A stretch of DNA of 64,000 nt from Sorex araneus (lineage: Eukaryota > Chordata > Mammalia > Eulipotyphla > Soricidae): the NCBI RefSeq assembly GCF_027595985.1, contig NC_073311.1:52367292-52431291 (forward strand), in the 5' to 3' direction. The position numbers were made by a program, and so were the translations under genes. The notes under the pieces are model-generated. The model had not been told where the DNA came from, searched no databases, and worked only from the letters and a program-made list of their open reading frames with translations. Numbering within the stretch: position 1 is the stretch's first letter; each line of letters starts with the position of its first letter. Positions 1 to 10,856 of the stretch are shown piece after piece.

Positions 1-82
1 CTCAGGAGTATTTTATATGAATTAATTAATTAATTAAGAAATCATCTTTGATTTTAAACTTTGGAACGTTCTCTGACAGACC

Positions 83-1021
83 ATGGTCAGCGTCACAGAA
101 ATTACAATTCTAATCGTTCTAAGTGCGGTATCCTTTGTAGGAATTCTGGGAAATAGCTTCATAGTGCTGATTACCTGCATGGACTGGATCAAGAGAAGAA
201 AGATGTCTCCAGTAGACCAGGTGCTCGCTGCTCTGGCCATCTCCAGAATGGCTATGCTCTCAGTATTACTAATAAATTCATATGCATTCGTCTTTGCCTC
301 AACTATATACGTGACTGAAGAAACGTTAAAGGTGATTGCTTATGCCTGGACAGTCACCAATCATTTCAGCATCTGGCTTGCTACAAGTCTCAGCATCTAT
401 TATTTTCTCAAGATAGCCAGTTTTCCCAACTCCATCTTTCTCTACCTAAAGTGGAGAGTGTCAAAGGTGGTTTCCGTGGTCCTGCTGGTGACCTTGACCT
501 TCTTGATCATTAATATGGCCTTGGTGGACATGCTTATTGACGACTGGTTCCATGATTCTCAAAGGAACATGACTCACAGTTCCCGAATGAGCGACTTCCC
601 ACAATTTTCCAAACGTATTATATTCACTAACACCATGTTCACTCTTGGACCCTTTTCCGTGACCCTGACTATTTTTCTCCTGCTGATCTTCTCCCTGTGG
701 CGACATCTCAGGAGGGTCCTGCACAGTGGCAAAGACTGCCAAGATGCCAGCACCAAGGCACACTTCAAGGCCATGCAGAGTGTCATTGCCTTCCTTGTGC
801 TCTATGCCGCTTTCTTTCTGTCCCTTTTAATGTCATCTTGCAACTCTGACATGCTAGGGAAAAACCAGAACACACTGTTGTGCCAGACCACTGGAAGTGT
901 TTACCCCGCGGGACACTCGTGTGCCTTGATTCTGGGCAATCGTAAGTTGAGACAGGCCTTTCTCTCTGTGCTCTGGTGGTTGGGGGTCCGAGTCAGAGGT
1001 GGAGCACCCTCTCGCTCATAG
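83..1021 (+). CDS. TAS2R13-like: Bitter taste receptor, TAS2R13-like
   Basis: A single-exon reading frame of 312 residues, the usual TAS2R length. TAS2Rs are plasma-membrane GPCRs of type II taste cells that signal through gustducin. Family marks are TM1 with a GN pair (residues 23-24), LAISR at the end of TM2 (51-55), a TM3 block NHFSIWLATSLS (93-104), the ICL2 segment YLKWR (121-125), an N-glycosylation sequon NMT in ECL2 (162), SLWRHLRR after TM5, KAHFKAMQ at the start of TM6, and YPAGHS...LILGNRKLRQ in TM7. The ECL2 to TM5 stretch (RNMT..SDF...FTMF-like) and TM6 most resemble human TAS2R13 as I recall it; TAS2R14-clade is the alternative. The ATG at 83 follows a splice-acceptor-like AG (78-79). 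The promoter lies outside the window. No disruption is seen. Confidence 0.93.
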   Translation: MVSVTEITILIVLSAVSFVGILGNSFIVLITCMDWIKRRKMSPVDQVLAALAISRMAMLSVLLINSYAFVFASTIYVTEETLKVIAYAWTVTNHFSIWLATSLSIYYFLKIASFPNSIFLYLKWRVSKVVSVVLLVTLTFLIINMALVDMLIDDWFHDSQRNMTHSSRMSDFPQFSKRIIFTNTMFTLGPFSVTLTIFLLLIFSLWRHLRRVLHSGKDCQDASTKAHFKAMQSVIAFLVLYAAFFLSLLMSSCNSDMLGKNQNTLLCQTTGSVYPAGHSCALILGNRKLRQAFLSVLWWLGVRVRGGAPSRS

Positions 1022-1151
1022 ACAATGCAGGGGTTTGTCTTGCATAGATCAGGTGTGACCCGTTGATATGAAATTCCTTGTCTGTCATTGATCTATACTC
1101 TCCCAATATTCTTCCATGGTGTGCAACTGGAAATTTCAAAAGGATGCTAGA

Positions 1152-1157
1152 AATAAA
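1152..1157 (+). promoter_or_regulatory. Candidate poly(A) signal AATAAA
   Basis: An AATAAA lies about 130 bp after the stop codon of the TAS2R13-like gene, in a plausible 3'UTR position. AATAAA is frequent by chance in AT-rich DNA, so support is modest. Confidence 0.35.
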
Positions 1158-1311
1158 GACTACTTAATTGCCATTTAGCAGGATATATAAATACTAATAT
1201 CAGTAGCATACAGAAGGTAAAAAATATGTATCATAAAAATGGAGAACTATTTATTGTAACATATATAATTTTCTGCTCTTTATGAACTACAAGACGTCAA
1301 AATGAAAAGCC

Positions 1312-1346
<35 letters not shown>

Positions 1347-1374
1347 GTAGTGTGTGTGTGTGTGGTGTGTAGGT
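1312..1374. repeat. (TA)n then (TG)n microsatellite
   Basis: A TA run of about 35 bp followed by TG repeats. Confidence 0.95.
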
Positions 1375-1653
1375 GTTTATGTAAGACAAAATTACTAAAA
1401 CTTTTGTATGCACAAAAAGTTCCTGATCTAGATCACAGAGCCAAAATTTTAGAATTTTAATTTTGAAGAGGAAAGTATAAGCGACACAAAATCACAGACC
1501 CTAAAAATTGCTATCTTAAATATAAGACCAAATTAATAATGCTTTTTAGAGATTTGTCAGAATCATGAAGCAGTTGGATTCCAATTATCCTTTCTGCATT
1601 ATCATTTTACATTCAATAATTTTGGGATTATATTTATTTATTTACTGGTTTTT

Positions 1654-1806
1654 AAGCCACACCCAGCAATGCTCAGAGGTTACTCCTGGCTCTGCTCTCA
1701 GATTATCCCTGGCAGTGTCGAAGGGCCACATGAAATGCCAGGGATCGAACCCAGGTCAACCGCATGTAAGGCAAGTGCCTTACCTCCTGTGGTCTCTCTC
1801 CAGCCT
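1654..1806 (-). mobile_element. Type A tRNA-derived SINE (diverged)
   Basis: Antisense SINE: gccacacccagcaatgctca ... agggatcgaacccaggtcaa contains the B box, and the head ends at ctctccagcctc. Confidence 0.8.
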
Positions 1807-2513
1807 CTGGATTATACTTTTTATTACTAAGATTAGACAATTTATATTTGGAAATACATATTTACCAATGTTGTTTTAAAATACATAAGCATTATAAACT
1901 ATTTTTTCCTATGGATGTTTTGCTTATTTAATGTGCTTTTCTTTTGGCTTTTAAAAATTGAAATAAATTTGCATTATAGCATGTTTCTGGTGTGTATTCT
2001 TGAAAATTTACATTTCTAACTACATTAAGTTCACCACTGAAAGTCACGTGTTATCCTCCACCGTACAATTTTCCTCTTTTGTCCAAATATATCCACCCTT
2101 CTTTCCCCTTCCCTCTCACAATGACTAGTTGGTTTTCTAGCTCAAATATATATATTTGCTTTATTTGGTTCATTTGTTTGTTCTCTTTATTTGCCACAAA
2201 TGAATGAAATCATAGTGCTGGCCTTTTCTGTGTAAATTGTTCCGTATATAAGACATTCCATGTTTATCCACATTATCCAAATTGGTGATATTTCATCTTT
2301 TTGTTAGCTAGATAATATTCCATTGTGGATACATACCACCTCTTTATTCATCTATCAGTTGATGGACACTAAGGTTGTTTCTAGTGCTTGGCTATTGTAA
2401 AGAATATTGCAATAAACAGGAAATGTATATATCCCTTCAAATTAATATTTTGGGTACTTTTAAATGTAAATATCCAAAATTATAATAACTAGCTGATATA
2501 CAATTTAAATTAT

Positions 2514-2670
2514 TTTTTTGGTTTGGGGACAGTGCTCAGGGATTACTCCTGGCTCTGTGCTCAAGGATCACTCCTGGAGGGATTCGGGGGGCCCTACGGG
2601 GTATCAGGGATTGAACCCAGCTGGGTCACAGGCAAGTCAAGCATCCCGCCACTATACCATCACTGTTCCT
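2514..2670 (-). mobile_element. Type A SINE
   Basis: Inserted in the old L1; carries cagggattactcctggctct and B box cagggattgaacccag. Confidence 0.78.
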
Positions 2671-2848
2671 CATAATTTAAAATTTTTGAAGAATTTCCAT
2701 AGTGCTTTCTCTGATGGCAGCACTAAGTTACATTCTCAGCAATGATGTAAGTGTCCCTTCACTACACATCTTCAACATTTGTTTTTTATCTTCTAGATAG
2801 TATCCATTCTCACAGATGTGACATAATACCTCATTACTTTAGGATTTG

Positions 2849-2990
2849 TTTTGTTTTCTTGGGGGCCCATACCCGGCGACACTCAGAGATTACTCCTAGC
2901 TCTGCACTCTTATGGGATGCTGGGGATCAAATCAAGGTCAGCCACAAGCAAGGCAAATGCCCTGTGTTCTGCATGATCTCTCCAGCCCCT
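2849..2990 (-). mobile_element. Type A SINE
   Basis: Inserted in the old L1; ends tgatctctccagcccc, the reverse of the head. Confidence 0.72.
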
Positions 2991-3198
2991 TTATCTCATT
3001 GCTTTAATTTACATTTTCCCTTTAGTAATGTTTGTTTATGTGCCTATTTGCCATCTAATTTTTGTTTCTTTGGAAAAGTTACTCTTTATAATTTCTGCCC
3101 ATTTTTTAATCAGGATTTTCAGTTTTGAAGTTTTTGTTGAGCTTATGAGTTCTTTATAATAATTTAATTATTAACCTCTTTTTGTTGCTTTTAGGGTT

Positions 3199-3295
3199 CC
3201 TTTGGGGTGCTACACAGTGGTGCTCAGGGACTATTCTTGTCTCTGTGCTTAGGGAGTGACCTCTGGCTGCACTTGGGGGGTCATATATGGTGCCC
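3199..3295 (-). mobile_element. Type A SINE fragment
   Basis: Only the tail half (gtggtgctcagggactattc ...) is present. Confidence 0.5.
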
Positions 3296-4120
3296 AGTAA
3301 AATATTAACCTCTTTGGGAATGCCCAGTGTGCAGTACTTTCATCCCTTCGTAGAATATATTTTAGTTGTTTTTTATGCAGAAGATTTTTTTGATGTCCTA
3401 TTTGTTCGTTTTTATTTTTGTTTCCCTTGTCCTGGAAATGTGTATTGTCTTAATTATGATATAATTAGCAACATTTTTATTTCTTCCAACTCACACTTCT
3501 CAACTGGATATTCCAAGGGGACTATTGGTGAAAATCACCTAAATGAGGGCCAAGCTTGAATTTAGGGGTCCCACCAGTAGAGCAGATAAAGGTGCAGGAA
3601 AGAAACAAGGTCAGAATGGAAACACAGTTGGGAAAAGAAACAGGGCTCTAGCTCACAAGAATACAGTAATAATAGCTATAGTCATAATATACACAGTAAT
3701 AACTGCTACTCAAAAAAACTATATATTAATCAACTGTGCAGTTATCAGGTTTCAAATTAGCAGCAGAATACCAGTTGTTAAGTTTGAGAACAAATTTAAC
3801 ATGAGGATTTTGTTCTTTGTGGTCAAACCCCACTCCCCACCCCCCAATCTCCACATTGTTCAGTGTTCTACATGTTTTATTATGTTTAATCCTGAAAACA
3901 CGCCTGGGTTTGACCCTGTGTGTCACCAAGTTGGGCACCCTCATCCCCCCTCCCAAAAAAAGGCCTAAAAATTAATCCTGAAAATTATTTTATCATATTT
4001 GGTAGACAAGGGAACTAGCACAAGAAAGGGTAAATGTGACCCATGGTCACACAGTCTGAAAATGGTGGGGAAAAATCTTAACGTTAGCACAAGCAATCTA
4101 ATTCCCAAGTTTGCTTTCTT

Positions 4121-4290
4121 TTTTTTTTCTTTTTGGGTCACACCCGGGGATGCTCAGGGGTTACTCTTGGCTTTGCACTCAGGAATTACTCCTGGCGGTG
4201 CTCAGGGGACCATATGGGCTACTGGGAATCAAACTTGGGTCGGCTGCGTGCAAGGCAAACGCCCTACCCGCTGTGCTATCACGCCAGCCC
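4121..4290 (-). mobile_element. Type A SINE, young, perfect target duplication
   Basis: Full length with T-rich left end. The 17-bp duplication cccaagtttgctttctt is at 4104-4120 and 4291-4307. Confidence 0.93.
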
Positions 4291-4317
4291 CCCAAGTTTG
4301 CTTTCTTGTGGTGAGGG

Positions 4318-4415
4318 GTTGGACTACATCCTGTGGTGTTCAGAGGGACCAGAAATAGAACTGAGTCACCATTTGTAAGGAAAGTGCCTTAATCTCTATA
4401 CAATCTCTCCAGTTC
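4318..4415 (-). mobile_element. Degraded type A SINE
   Basis: Weak match ending caatctctccagttccct. Confidence 0.4.
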
Positions 4416-4730
4416 CCTAAATCATGCATTGTTGAAATCAAACATTATAAAAAAATTTAAAAATATATTAAAATTTGTCTACTAAAAAACTAATAACAGT
4501 TCACTAAATAAAATATCAATCTATAATTCTATATTAATATAAATAAATGGATGATTCCATGTGTTCTTTTCTTGCTTATTTATTAACAATATGTGCTAAA
4601 AACTTCCAAATACCATGGCTTTCTAAGATCAATACTCATTATTTTAATAAATGACTTAGTAATATTTCCATAGCACCTTTGTAAGAGATCTGATCTGGTA
4701 ACCTTGTTCTGAAATAATTTTTAAAATAAT

Positions 4731-4863
4731 CCTTCCCTCCCCTCTTCTCCCTTTCCCTGCCCTTCCCTCCTCTTCCCTTCCATCATTACTTCCTCTCCTC
4801 TCCCTTCCCTTCCTCTCTTCTCCCCTCTCCTTCCCTCCCTTTACTCCGCTTCCCTTCCCTTTC
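4731..4863. repeat. Polypyrimidine CT-rich tract
   Basis: About 130 bp almost purely C and T on the plus strand (ccttccct-type repeats). Confidence 0.95.
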
Positions 4864-6258
4864 TCACATTCAAGTTCAGCTTCAGGGAACCAGCCCTTTG
4901 TGAACTTTAAGCTCTGATTCCTTGAAAGAAAAGTAGGTACCTCCAGGAGAATAAAATCTTGGACAACAGCAACAAAAAACTCCCAATAGACCTATCTTTT
5001 GACTCTAAGGTTTACAGCTCCATTGGAAACTCATTGGAGCTCTCACCACCTTTTCTGAAATGCCCTCATCTTGGAAGGATGACACAAGAAAAGGACCAAG
5101 TTGGAATATTTGGGTACAACAGAGGGTCTTATTTATTATAGCAACATTGTTCTGTTTGTCACTGCAGGAATAAGGAAAAGCATCAGGTAGGAATTGTGGA
5201 TTGTAGGTATGTAGATGTGGTACAAAAACCTGAAGATTTCTCTGTGGAGTTAAACATCCAAGGCATGACTTAGCAAACAAGCACTTCCAAGGAAACGAGG
5301 CTGCTTGACCTCATGAGGAATGTCTTCTTTCATGTCTGCATTCTCTGCCAGAAAAATAATTGAGGTCTAGACAGAAAGAATTTCTTCTTACGATTTCAAT
5401 CTACTACTTATTATGAAAATGTTTTTTACATATATAAAAAGGTGGAGGGATCAATGAACTTAATTGATGTTCCCACCCCATGCTCAGAAGCCATCAGTGT
5501 AAGTCACTAAACCCATCACACTTCCCCTGCATCATCTTACTGTGACACATAACACAACAACAGCCTCCACACTCCCTGGGTTGCCATAAGCAGATTCCCA
5601 ACACAGTAACTGCCTTGTAAAGGAATTTGAGGCCATCACTGAATTCAGGCAATTTTATTTCTTCAGTTGTATCAGTAGAAAGTTCACTACAAATGTAATT
5701 TAATAAAAAAGATCATCACGACATGAATCCAGTGGCTAAATTCGCATCATTGCTGAATCTAGGTGGTAACATATAGGCAGTACTCACTTCAGGCAATAAG
5801 TCATTCATATGGCAGAAACCCCTGAATAATTGTGCATCACAGATCCACTTTACAATATTATTAATAGTGATGAAATGTGTTCTTTGCATATTTTAATATA
5901 AGTTCTTCTATGCTTTACCTAAATAAAAATTCTCCCATCAAACTTGAGTAACGTTCTCTTCATTGGTAAGAACATCCCTCTTCTGTAGCTCTGTATGAGT
6001 CGATTAAGCCTACATCTGAAGTCCATTATATTTTACATCTATAGAACAACTCACAGATGTGGCATTTACTCTGTGATACTTCCAACATGTGATACTGGAA
6101 CAATTCCCAATTGTTTTCTAGTTACTAGATTAGAGGTCTCTCTGGGTGTAGGAGAGCTTAGATGCCAATCAATGTATGTACAAAAGGTAGCATCTAATGA
6201 AGCCACAAGATTCTACGAAGATTTGTTGTTGATTTATCTTGGGAGTCGCTAAGGACAT
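4864..6258. other. Intergenic, mostly unrecognised
   Basis: No gene seen. 5405-5560 vaguely resembles an old L1-like 3' end (atgaaaatgttttttacata), but support is poor. Confidence 0.4.
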
Positions 6259-7200
6259 TTATCTATGTCGCAAAGGACATTTTCCTTTCAGGTAATGCCT
6301 CAGGTAACAAAAATGTCCCAAGAAAGCTTTCTTCATTTGACTGTTTCCAAAAATCACCACATATGAGTGAGCCGACGGATATAGAAGTCCTAATACATAG
6401 CCAAAAATCAGAGCCTGCTTGTTATGTAATATATAATACGACCCACCTGTGATGAAAAGGGCAAAGTGGTTCAGTACAAACAGGACCAGAAAGAAAAACA
6501 CGCTTTTTATGGCCCTGAAATGGGCCTCCATACTGGGATCTCTGGAATCCGTGCTGTTGAGTTCAATATGTTTCTTATGTCTCCACAAAGAGAAGAGCAA
6601 TAAGAGAAATGAAATTAAGGAAAGACAGAAAGGGGGAAGGCATGCTATTGCGAAGATAAACATATAATTTAAATTTGTTTTATTCACATGGAATAGCTCT
6701 GTCCTATTTATTTCACATTTGGGACAGGTTTGATGACCAAAGACACCAACACTATGAGGCATAGGAAAAATTATGATCATAAAAGGCACAGATACCACTA
6801 GAAGCATGAAAATGACCTTGTTGATTCTCCATTTCAGCCAAAGGAAAAGAGGATGTGAAAAATTGGCGATCTTCAGGAAGTAAAACACAGCCAGACAGGT
6901 GGCAAACCAGGTACACAAATGGTTGTTCAATATCCAGCTGTTAGATAAGACTTGGGTTCTTTTTGAAGCAATTTGGATATCCTTACAAGTTAGCACCAAA
7001 CTGAGAGAGAGAATGGTTTGCCACAGTTGAATGAATCTGGCCCAGGCCAAACTAGTCAGAATTAAGTCAACGACGTATAATTTCTGCTTCCTAAGGCCGG
7101 CAGTACAATTTGTGAGTCCAATGAATCCATTCCCCAAAAGTCCTACTATAAATTCCCCACCAGCTACAATCACAAAAACTTTCTCCAGTGTGCCCAACAT
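6259..7200 (-). CDS. TAS2R: Bitter taste receptor, divergent subfamily (inverted pair, left arm)
   Basis: A 313-residue TAS2R. I start it at the ATG at 7200 (MLGTLEKV), although the frame stays open for 70 more codons upstream, because the paralogue at 9921 aligns from this Met, normal TAS2Rs start here, and the extension has no family features. Marks: GNGFIG in TM1 (23-28), an atypical LAWAR in place of LAISR at TM2 (51-55), NNHLCTWFATCL (92-103), WLKWRINK ICL2, sequons NRT (165) and NKT (173) in ECL2, SLWRHKKH after TM5, SMEAHFRAIKS into TM6, and LYPSAHSYVVIFGNSQMKK in TM7. It is about two-thirds identical to the gene at 9921, which faces away from it. I cannot assign an orthologue firmly; TAS2R42 is one candidate. 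The reading frame is intact. Confidence 0.92.
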   Translation of the reverse strand: MLGTLEKVFVIVAGGEFIVGLLGNGFIGLTNCTAGLRKQKLYVVDLILTSLAWARFIQLWQTILSLSLVLTCKDIQIASKRTQVLSNSWILNNHLCTWFATCLAVFYFLKIANFSHPLFLWLKWRINKVIFMLLVVSVPFMIIIFPMPHSVGVFGHQTCPKCEINRTELFHVNKTNLNYMFIFAIACLPPFCLSLISFLLLLFSLWRHKKHIELNSTDSRDPSMEAHFRAIKSVFFFLVLFVLNHFALFITGGSYYILHNKQALIFGYVLGLLYPSAHSYVVIFGNSQMKKAFLGHFCYLRHYLKGKCPLRHR

Positions 7201-7512
7201 AAATGCAATAAGAAAATTTCTGGTGTGTAGTTTATAGAATAACAAGATCCCAGATGACTTCCTAATAATGATGCAGGTCTTGTGTTTGGTTATATAGGAG
7301 TATCCTCCTTTTTTTTTTTGTAGTACCTCTTCTTTATCAGTGAAGCCTAGAAATAATTGATAAAATGATGGAATTATTCTCTGGGATAGTATTGAATATT
7401 TCCAGCCCACTCTGCCAAGAATTTCCAGTGTTGATGCAGGAGCAGATGTCAGCTAACATAGCTAATAGACTCTACTGGTCTATGTATGGTGAGGATTGAA
7501 AGATCAAATTCG

Positions 7513-7531
7513 CATTTGCTAGCATGTAAAT
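7513..7531 (-). promoter_or_regulatory. Shared TAS2R upstream motif (for gene at 7200)
   Basis: In gene sense it reads ATTTACATGCTAGCAAATG, 313 bp before the ATG. It consists of two octamer-like half sites in inverted arrangement and matches the motif in its paralogue and, more loosely, those of the other subfamilies. Confidence 0.6.
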
Positions 7532-7811
7532 AAAAGCATGGATTGCTTTCACTCTTTGGAATTAAAATTCTTTCTCCTCTTCCAAAGAACTGATTCATTT
7601 GGTTTACAAATCTGAATTGAGAAATAAACTTTAAACACAGGTTTTGCACACGAGACCACTTCAATATGTAGGTAAAATTAACAAACCCAGAACTATTCAT
7701 CAGTTCTAAAACAGTGATAATGTAGGTTAATGCAGCACACCAAATAATGGAGTTTGAAATTTTCAGAAATTTTTGCAGGCAATATATAAATCTAAATTCA
7801 ATATCATATTA

Positions 7812-8056
7812 TAGCGCTGTAATCCCATTGTTCATGGATTTGCTCAAGCAGGCACCAGTAGTATCTCCATTGTGAGACTTGTTGTGACTATTTTTGGCAT
7901 ATTGAATACGCTACAGGTAGCTTGCCAGGCTCTGCCGTGTGGACGGGATACTCTCGGTAGCTTGCTGGGCTCTCCAAGAGGGACGGAGGAATCAAACCCG
8001 GGTTGGCTGTGTGCAAGGCAAATGCCCTACCCGCTTTGCTATTGCTCCAGTCCGTC
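7812..8056 (-). mobile_element. Type B SINE
   Basis: Antisense: begins with the non-poly(A) tail (tagcgctgtaatccc), contains actctcggtagcttgctggg, and ends with the tRNA-like head. Confidence 0.88.
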
Positions 8057-8210
8057 ATATTATCAAGAAATTTTATTTGATATTTATATCTGTTTACTGT
8101 AAAGTTGACCTTTCAAGACATCTGTCAGTGCATTTTTAAATCATTGTTTTAAGAGTCTTTATATAAAAATAAGGGACCCTAAACTATACATGACAAAAGG
8201 GAAACATAAT

Positions 8211-8383
8211 GGGGCTGGAGTGATAGCACAGCGGGTAGGGCGTTTGCCTTGCACGTGGCCCACCCGGGTTCGAATCCCAGCATCCCATATGGTCCCCTGA
8301 GCACCACCAGGAGTAATTCCTGAGTGCATGAGCCAGGAGTAACCCCTGTGCATCGCCGGGTGTGACCCAAAAACCAAAAAAAA
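8211..8383 (+). mobile_element. Type A SINE, young, poly(A)
   Basis: Head ggggctggagtgatagcaca, B box gggttcgaatccc, poly(A) end. The 15-bp duplication aaaagggaaacataa is at 8195-8209 and 8384-8398. Confidence 0.95.
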
Positions 8384-8403
8384 AAAAGGGAAACATAAGT
8401 GAA

Positions 8404-8407
<4 letters not shown>

Positions 8408-8440
<33 letters not shown>
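8408..8440. repeat. (TA)n microsatellite
   Basis: Uninterrupted TA repeat just after a young SINE. Confidence 0.95.
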
Positions 8441-8442
<2 letters not shown>

Positions 8443-8469
8443 AAAAACCTTTAGAGTGTGCAAAGGTGT

Positions 8470-9230
8470 CTTTTTAAATTAAATCACTGTGTGATATTGT
8501 TACAAAGCTTTCATTGCAAATTTGCATTGAGTTTCAGTCAAGCAATGATCGAACACTCATCCCTCCACCAGTGTGTATTTTTCACCACCAACGTCCCTAG
8601 TATCCCTCTGGTCATCCCCAACCACCTGAACCCCTGCCTTTATGGCAGTCAATTTCCTTCTTACTCTTTCCCTACTTTGAGGCATTATGATTTGCAATAC
8701 AGATACTGAGAGGTCATCATGTTTGGTACTGACTTTACTTTCAGCACACATCTACCATCCAGAAAGATCTCTCCAACCATCATTGACTTAGTGATCCCTT
8801 CTCTATCCCAGCTGCCTTCTCCCCCAGCTCCTGAGACAGGCTTCCAACCATAGAGCAATCTTCCTGACCCTTGTCTATACTGACCTTGGGTGTTAGAGTC
8901 ATATTATGTTATTTTTTATTCCACAAATGAGTGCAGTCATTCTGTGTCCCTCTGTTTCTGACTCATTTCACTTGACATGATACTCTCCATGTCCACCCAC
9001 TTATAAGCAAACTTCATGAATTCATCTTTCCTAACAGCCGCATAGTATTCCATTGGGTAGATGTACCACAGTTTCTTTAACCAGTTGTCTATTCTTGTGC
9101 ACTTGGGTTGTTTCCAGATTCTAACTATTGTAAACAGTGCTGCAATGAACATAGAGGTGCAGATGTCATTTCTACTGTGATTTTTTTGCACGCCCAAGAT
9201 ATATTCCCAGAAGTGTTTCAATACTAATCC
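8470..9230 (-). mobile_element. 5'-truncated L1 3' end
   Basis: The reverse strand encodes the ORF2 C-terminus (FIAALFTIVRIWKQ, DNWLKKLWYI, MEYYAAVRKDEF, EMSQKQRDTE) followed by the lineage 3'UTR and the caccagtg-type tail. It lies between the inverted TAS2R pair. Confidence 0.88.
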
Positions 9231-9591
9231 CATCACTAGTGTCAACTTATTATTTGTTTTAAAACTAGATAAAATGATATCTTTGGACATTCACTGGAGA
9301 ATGAGAGAGAGCATAAGGACCTCTCTAATTTTTAAATCAAATTTGCCTTTTCTCTTGCTATTTATTTCCCATCAATTTATCATAGGCCTGGCATAGGAAC
9401 TAAAGAGGTGAGAGGGGGAGAGCATAGAATAGATTCCATACATTAATTGTATCATCATGTTAAAGAATTTGAATGTGAGGGAAATGATGTTTCAAGGCTC
9501 CTAGTTCACAAATCAGATTTGCAAATCAAACAAGCAGTGCTTTGGGAGGGGAGAATTTTCATCACAAAGTGTAAAGTTAATCCTTGCCTTT

Positions 9592-9610
9592 ATTTACATG
9601 TTAGCAAAGG
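9592..9610 (+). promoter_or_regulatory. Shared TAS2R upstream motif (for gene at 9921)
   Basis: Reads ATTTACATGTTAGCAAAGG, ending 311 bp before the ATG. A further octamer-like palindrome, atttgcaaat, occurs about 70 bp upstream. Confidence 0.6.
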
Positions 9611-9920
9611 AGAATTCGGCCTTTCAGTCTTCTCTGTACATAGAATATTATAGTTTGTAGCTGACATCTGCATCAAGACTAGAAACTCTTGGCAGAGTGG
9701 GTTGGAAATGTTCTGTGACTATCAAAGATATTGATTACTGATGATTGTTGGGCTTCATAGAAAAAGAAGAGGAACCACAGTAAAGTAAACAAAGCAAGAA
9801 AAAAAAGAATATTCCTATATAACAAGACATCAAATATATACTATTATATACTATTTTTAGTAAATCATCTGGAAGCCGATGACACTCCAAACTTCACATC
9901 AGAATTTTCTCATTGCACTC

Positions 9921-10856
9921 ATGTTGAATATGATGGAGAAAGTTTTTCTGATTGTAGCTGGCGGGGAATTTATAATAGGACTCCTAGGGAATGGATTTAT
10001 TGGATTCACGAAATGCACTTCCTGGATTAGAACGCAGAAGTTATACTTGGTTGACCTCATTCTTACTAGTTTGGCCTGGGCTAGATTCAGCCAGTTGTTG
10101 CTTATTATTGTCAATATCTGGACAGTGCAATTCTCTCAGGAAGTTTGTGATGTAACAGAATATAACAAAGTCTTTAGTAGTATTTGGATACTGAACAACC
10201 ATTTGTGCGTTTGGTTTGCTACTTGTCTGGCTATATTTTACCTACTGAAGATTGCCAATTTTTCCCATCCCCTTTTCCTTTGGCTGAAGTGGAGAATTAA
10301 TAAGGTCATTTTCATACTTCTCGTGGTATCTGTCCCTTTTCTGTGTATAACTTTTCCTATGCCTTATGGTTTTGATATCTTCAGTTATAAAATCCTCTCA
10401 AAATACAAAAGAAATATGACACGATTAAAAACTGTATGTGACAAGAACAATTTAAACTACATGCTTGTCTTCATGATAGCTTACCTCCCTCCTTTCTGTC
10501 TTTCCTTGTTTTCCTTTTTCCTGTTGCTCCTTTCTTTGCAGAGACACAAAAAGCACATAGCGCTCAGCATGAGAAATTTCAGAGACCGCAGCGTGGAAGC
10601 CCATATCAAGGCCATGAAAAGCGTATTTTGCTTTCTGTTCCTGTTTTCACTGCACCACGTTTCCCTCTTACTGACATTCGGAGCATATTATATACTACGT
10701 AACAGACTGATTTTGCTTTTCTCCTATATCCTGTGTCTTCTGTATCCTTCGATTCACTCATATGTGGTGATTTTTGGAAATAGCCAAATGAAAAAGGACT
10801 TCTGTGGAATTTTTTCACATCTGAAACACTACCTGAAAAGAAAATTTCTGCAGTAG
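9921..10856 (+). CDS. TAS2R: Bitter taste receptor, divergent subfamily (inverted pair, right arm)
   Basis: A 311-residue TAS2R and partner of the minus-strand gene at 6259-7200. The chosen ATG (MLNMMEKV) aligns with that gene's start. An in-frame ATG at 9879 would add 14 residues, and Mets at 9930 and 9933 are also possible. Features: TM1 GLLGNGFIG, TM2 ending in LAWAR like its partner, NNHLCVWFATCL in TM3, FLWLKWRINK in ICL2, sequon NMT (165), SLQRHKKH after TM5 (Q where W is usual), SVEAHIKAMKS into TM6, and LYPSIHSYVVIFGNSQMKK in TM7. ECL1 and ECL2 differ most from the partner, as expected for ligand-facing parts. The upstream 400 bp is also homologous to its partner's upstream DNA, in inverted orientation. 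The frame is intact. Confidence 0.92.
   Translation: MLNMMEKVFLIVAGGEFIIGLLGNGFIGFTKCTSWIRTQKLYLVDLILTSLAWARFSQLLLIIVNIWTVQFSQEVCDVTEYNKVFSSIWILNNHLCVWFATCLAIFYLLKIANFSHPLFLWLKWRINKVIFILLVVSVPFLCITFPMPYGFDIFSYKILSKYKRNMTRLKTVCDKNNLNYMLVFMIAYLPPFCLSLFSFFLLLLSLQRHKKHIALSMRNFRDRSVEAHIKAMKSVFCFLFLFSLHHVSLLLTFGAYYILRNRLILLFSYILCLLYPSIHSYVVIFGNSQMKKDFCGIFSHLKHYLKRKFLQ

Larger units (their letters stand above)
2010..3530 (-). mobile_element. Old L1 3' region, antisense, split by SINEs
   Basis: The plus strand carries the typical antisense signature of an old L1 (ttccattgtggatacatacc..., tatcagttgatggacac, gctattgtaaagaatattgcaataaac). It continues between three inserted SINEs to about 3530. Confidence 0.6.
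6259..7625 (-). repeat. Left arm of inverted TAS2R duplication
   Basis: Gene plus about 420 bp of upstream DNA that matches 9510-10856 in inverted orientation. The two genes are transcribed away from each other, with an intervening 1.9 kb holding a SINE of each type and an L1 fragment. Confidence 0.75.
9510..10856 (+). repeat. Right arm of inverted TAS2R duplication
   Basis: The reverse counterpart of 6259-7625. Similarity runs from the receptor stop through the promoter motif to about 9510 and then fades. Confidence 0.75.

Noticed and set aside
7201-7410. 70-codon N-terminal extension of the TAS2R at 6259-7200
   Set aside because: No TAS2R has such a leader, the paralogue lacks it, and the ATG at 7200 aligns with family starts.
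8211-8290. tRNA gene at SINE heads
   Set aside because: A and B boxes are present, but the sequence is a SINE head with no tRNA cloverleaf maintained and many dispersed copies.
8184-8463. Recurring small proteins with GDAQGLLLA or LPAVLSLQP segments
   Set aside because: They are antisense translations of the type A SINE and recur at every copy.
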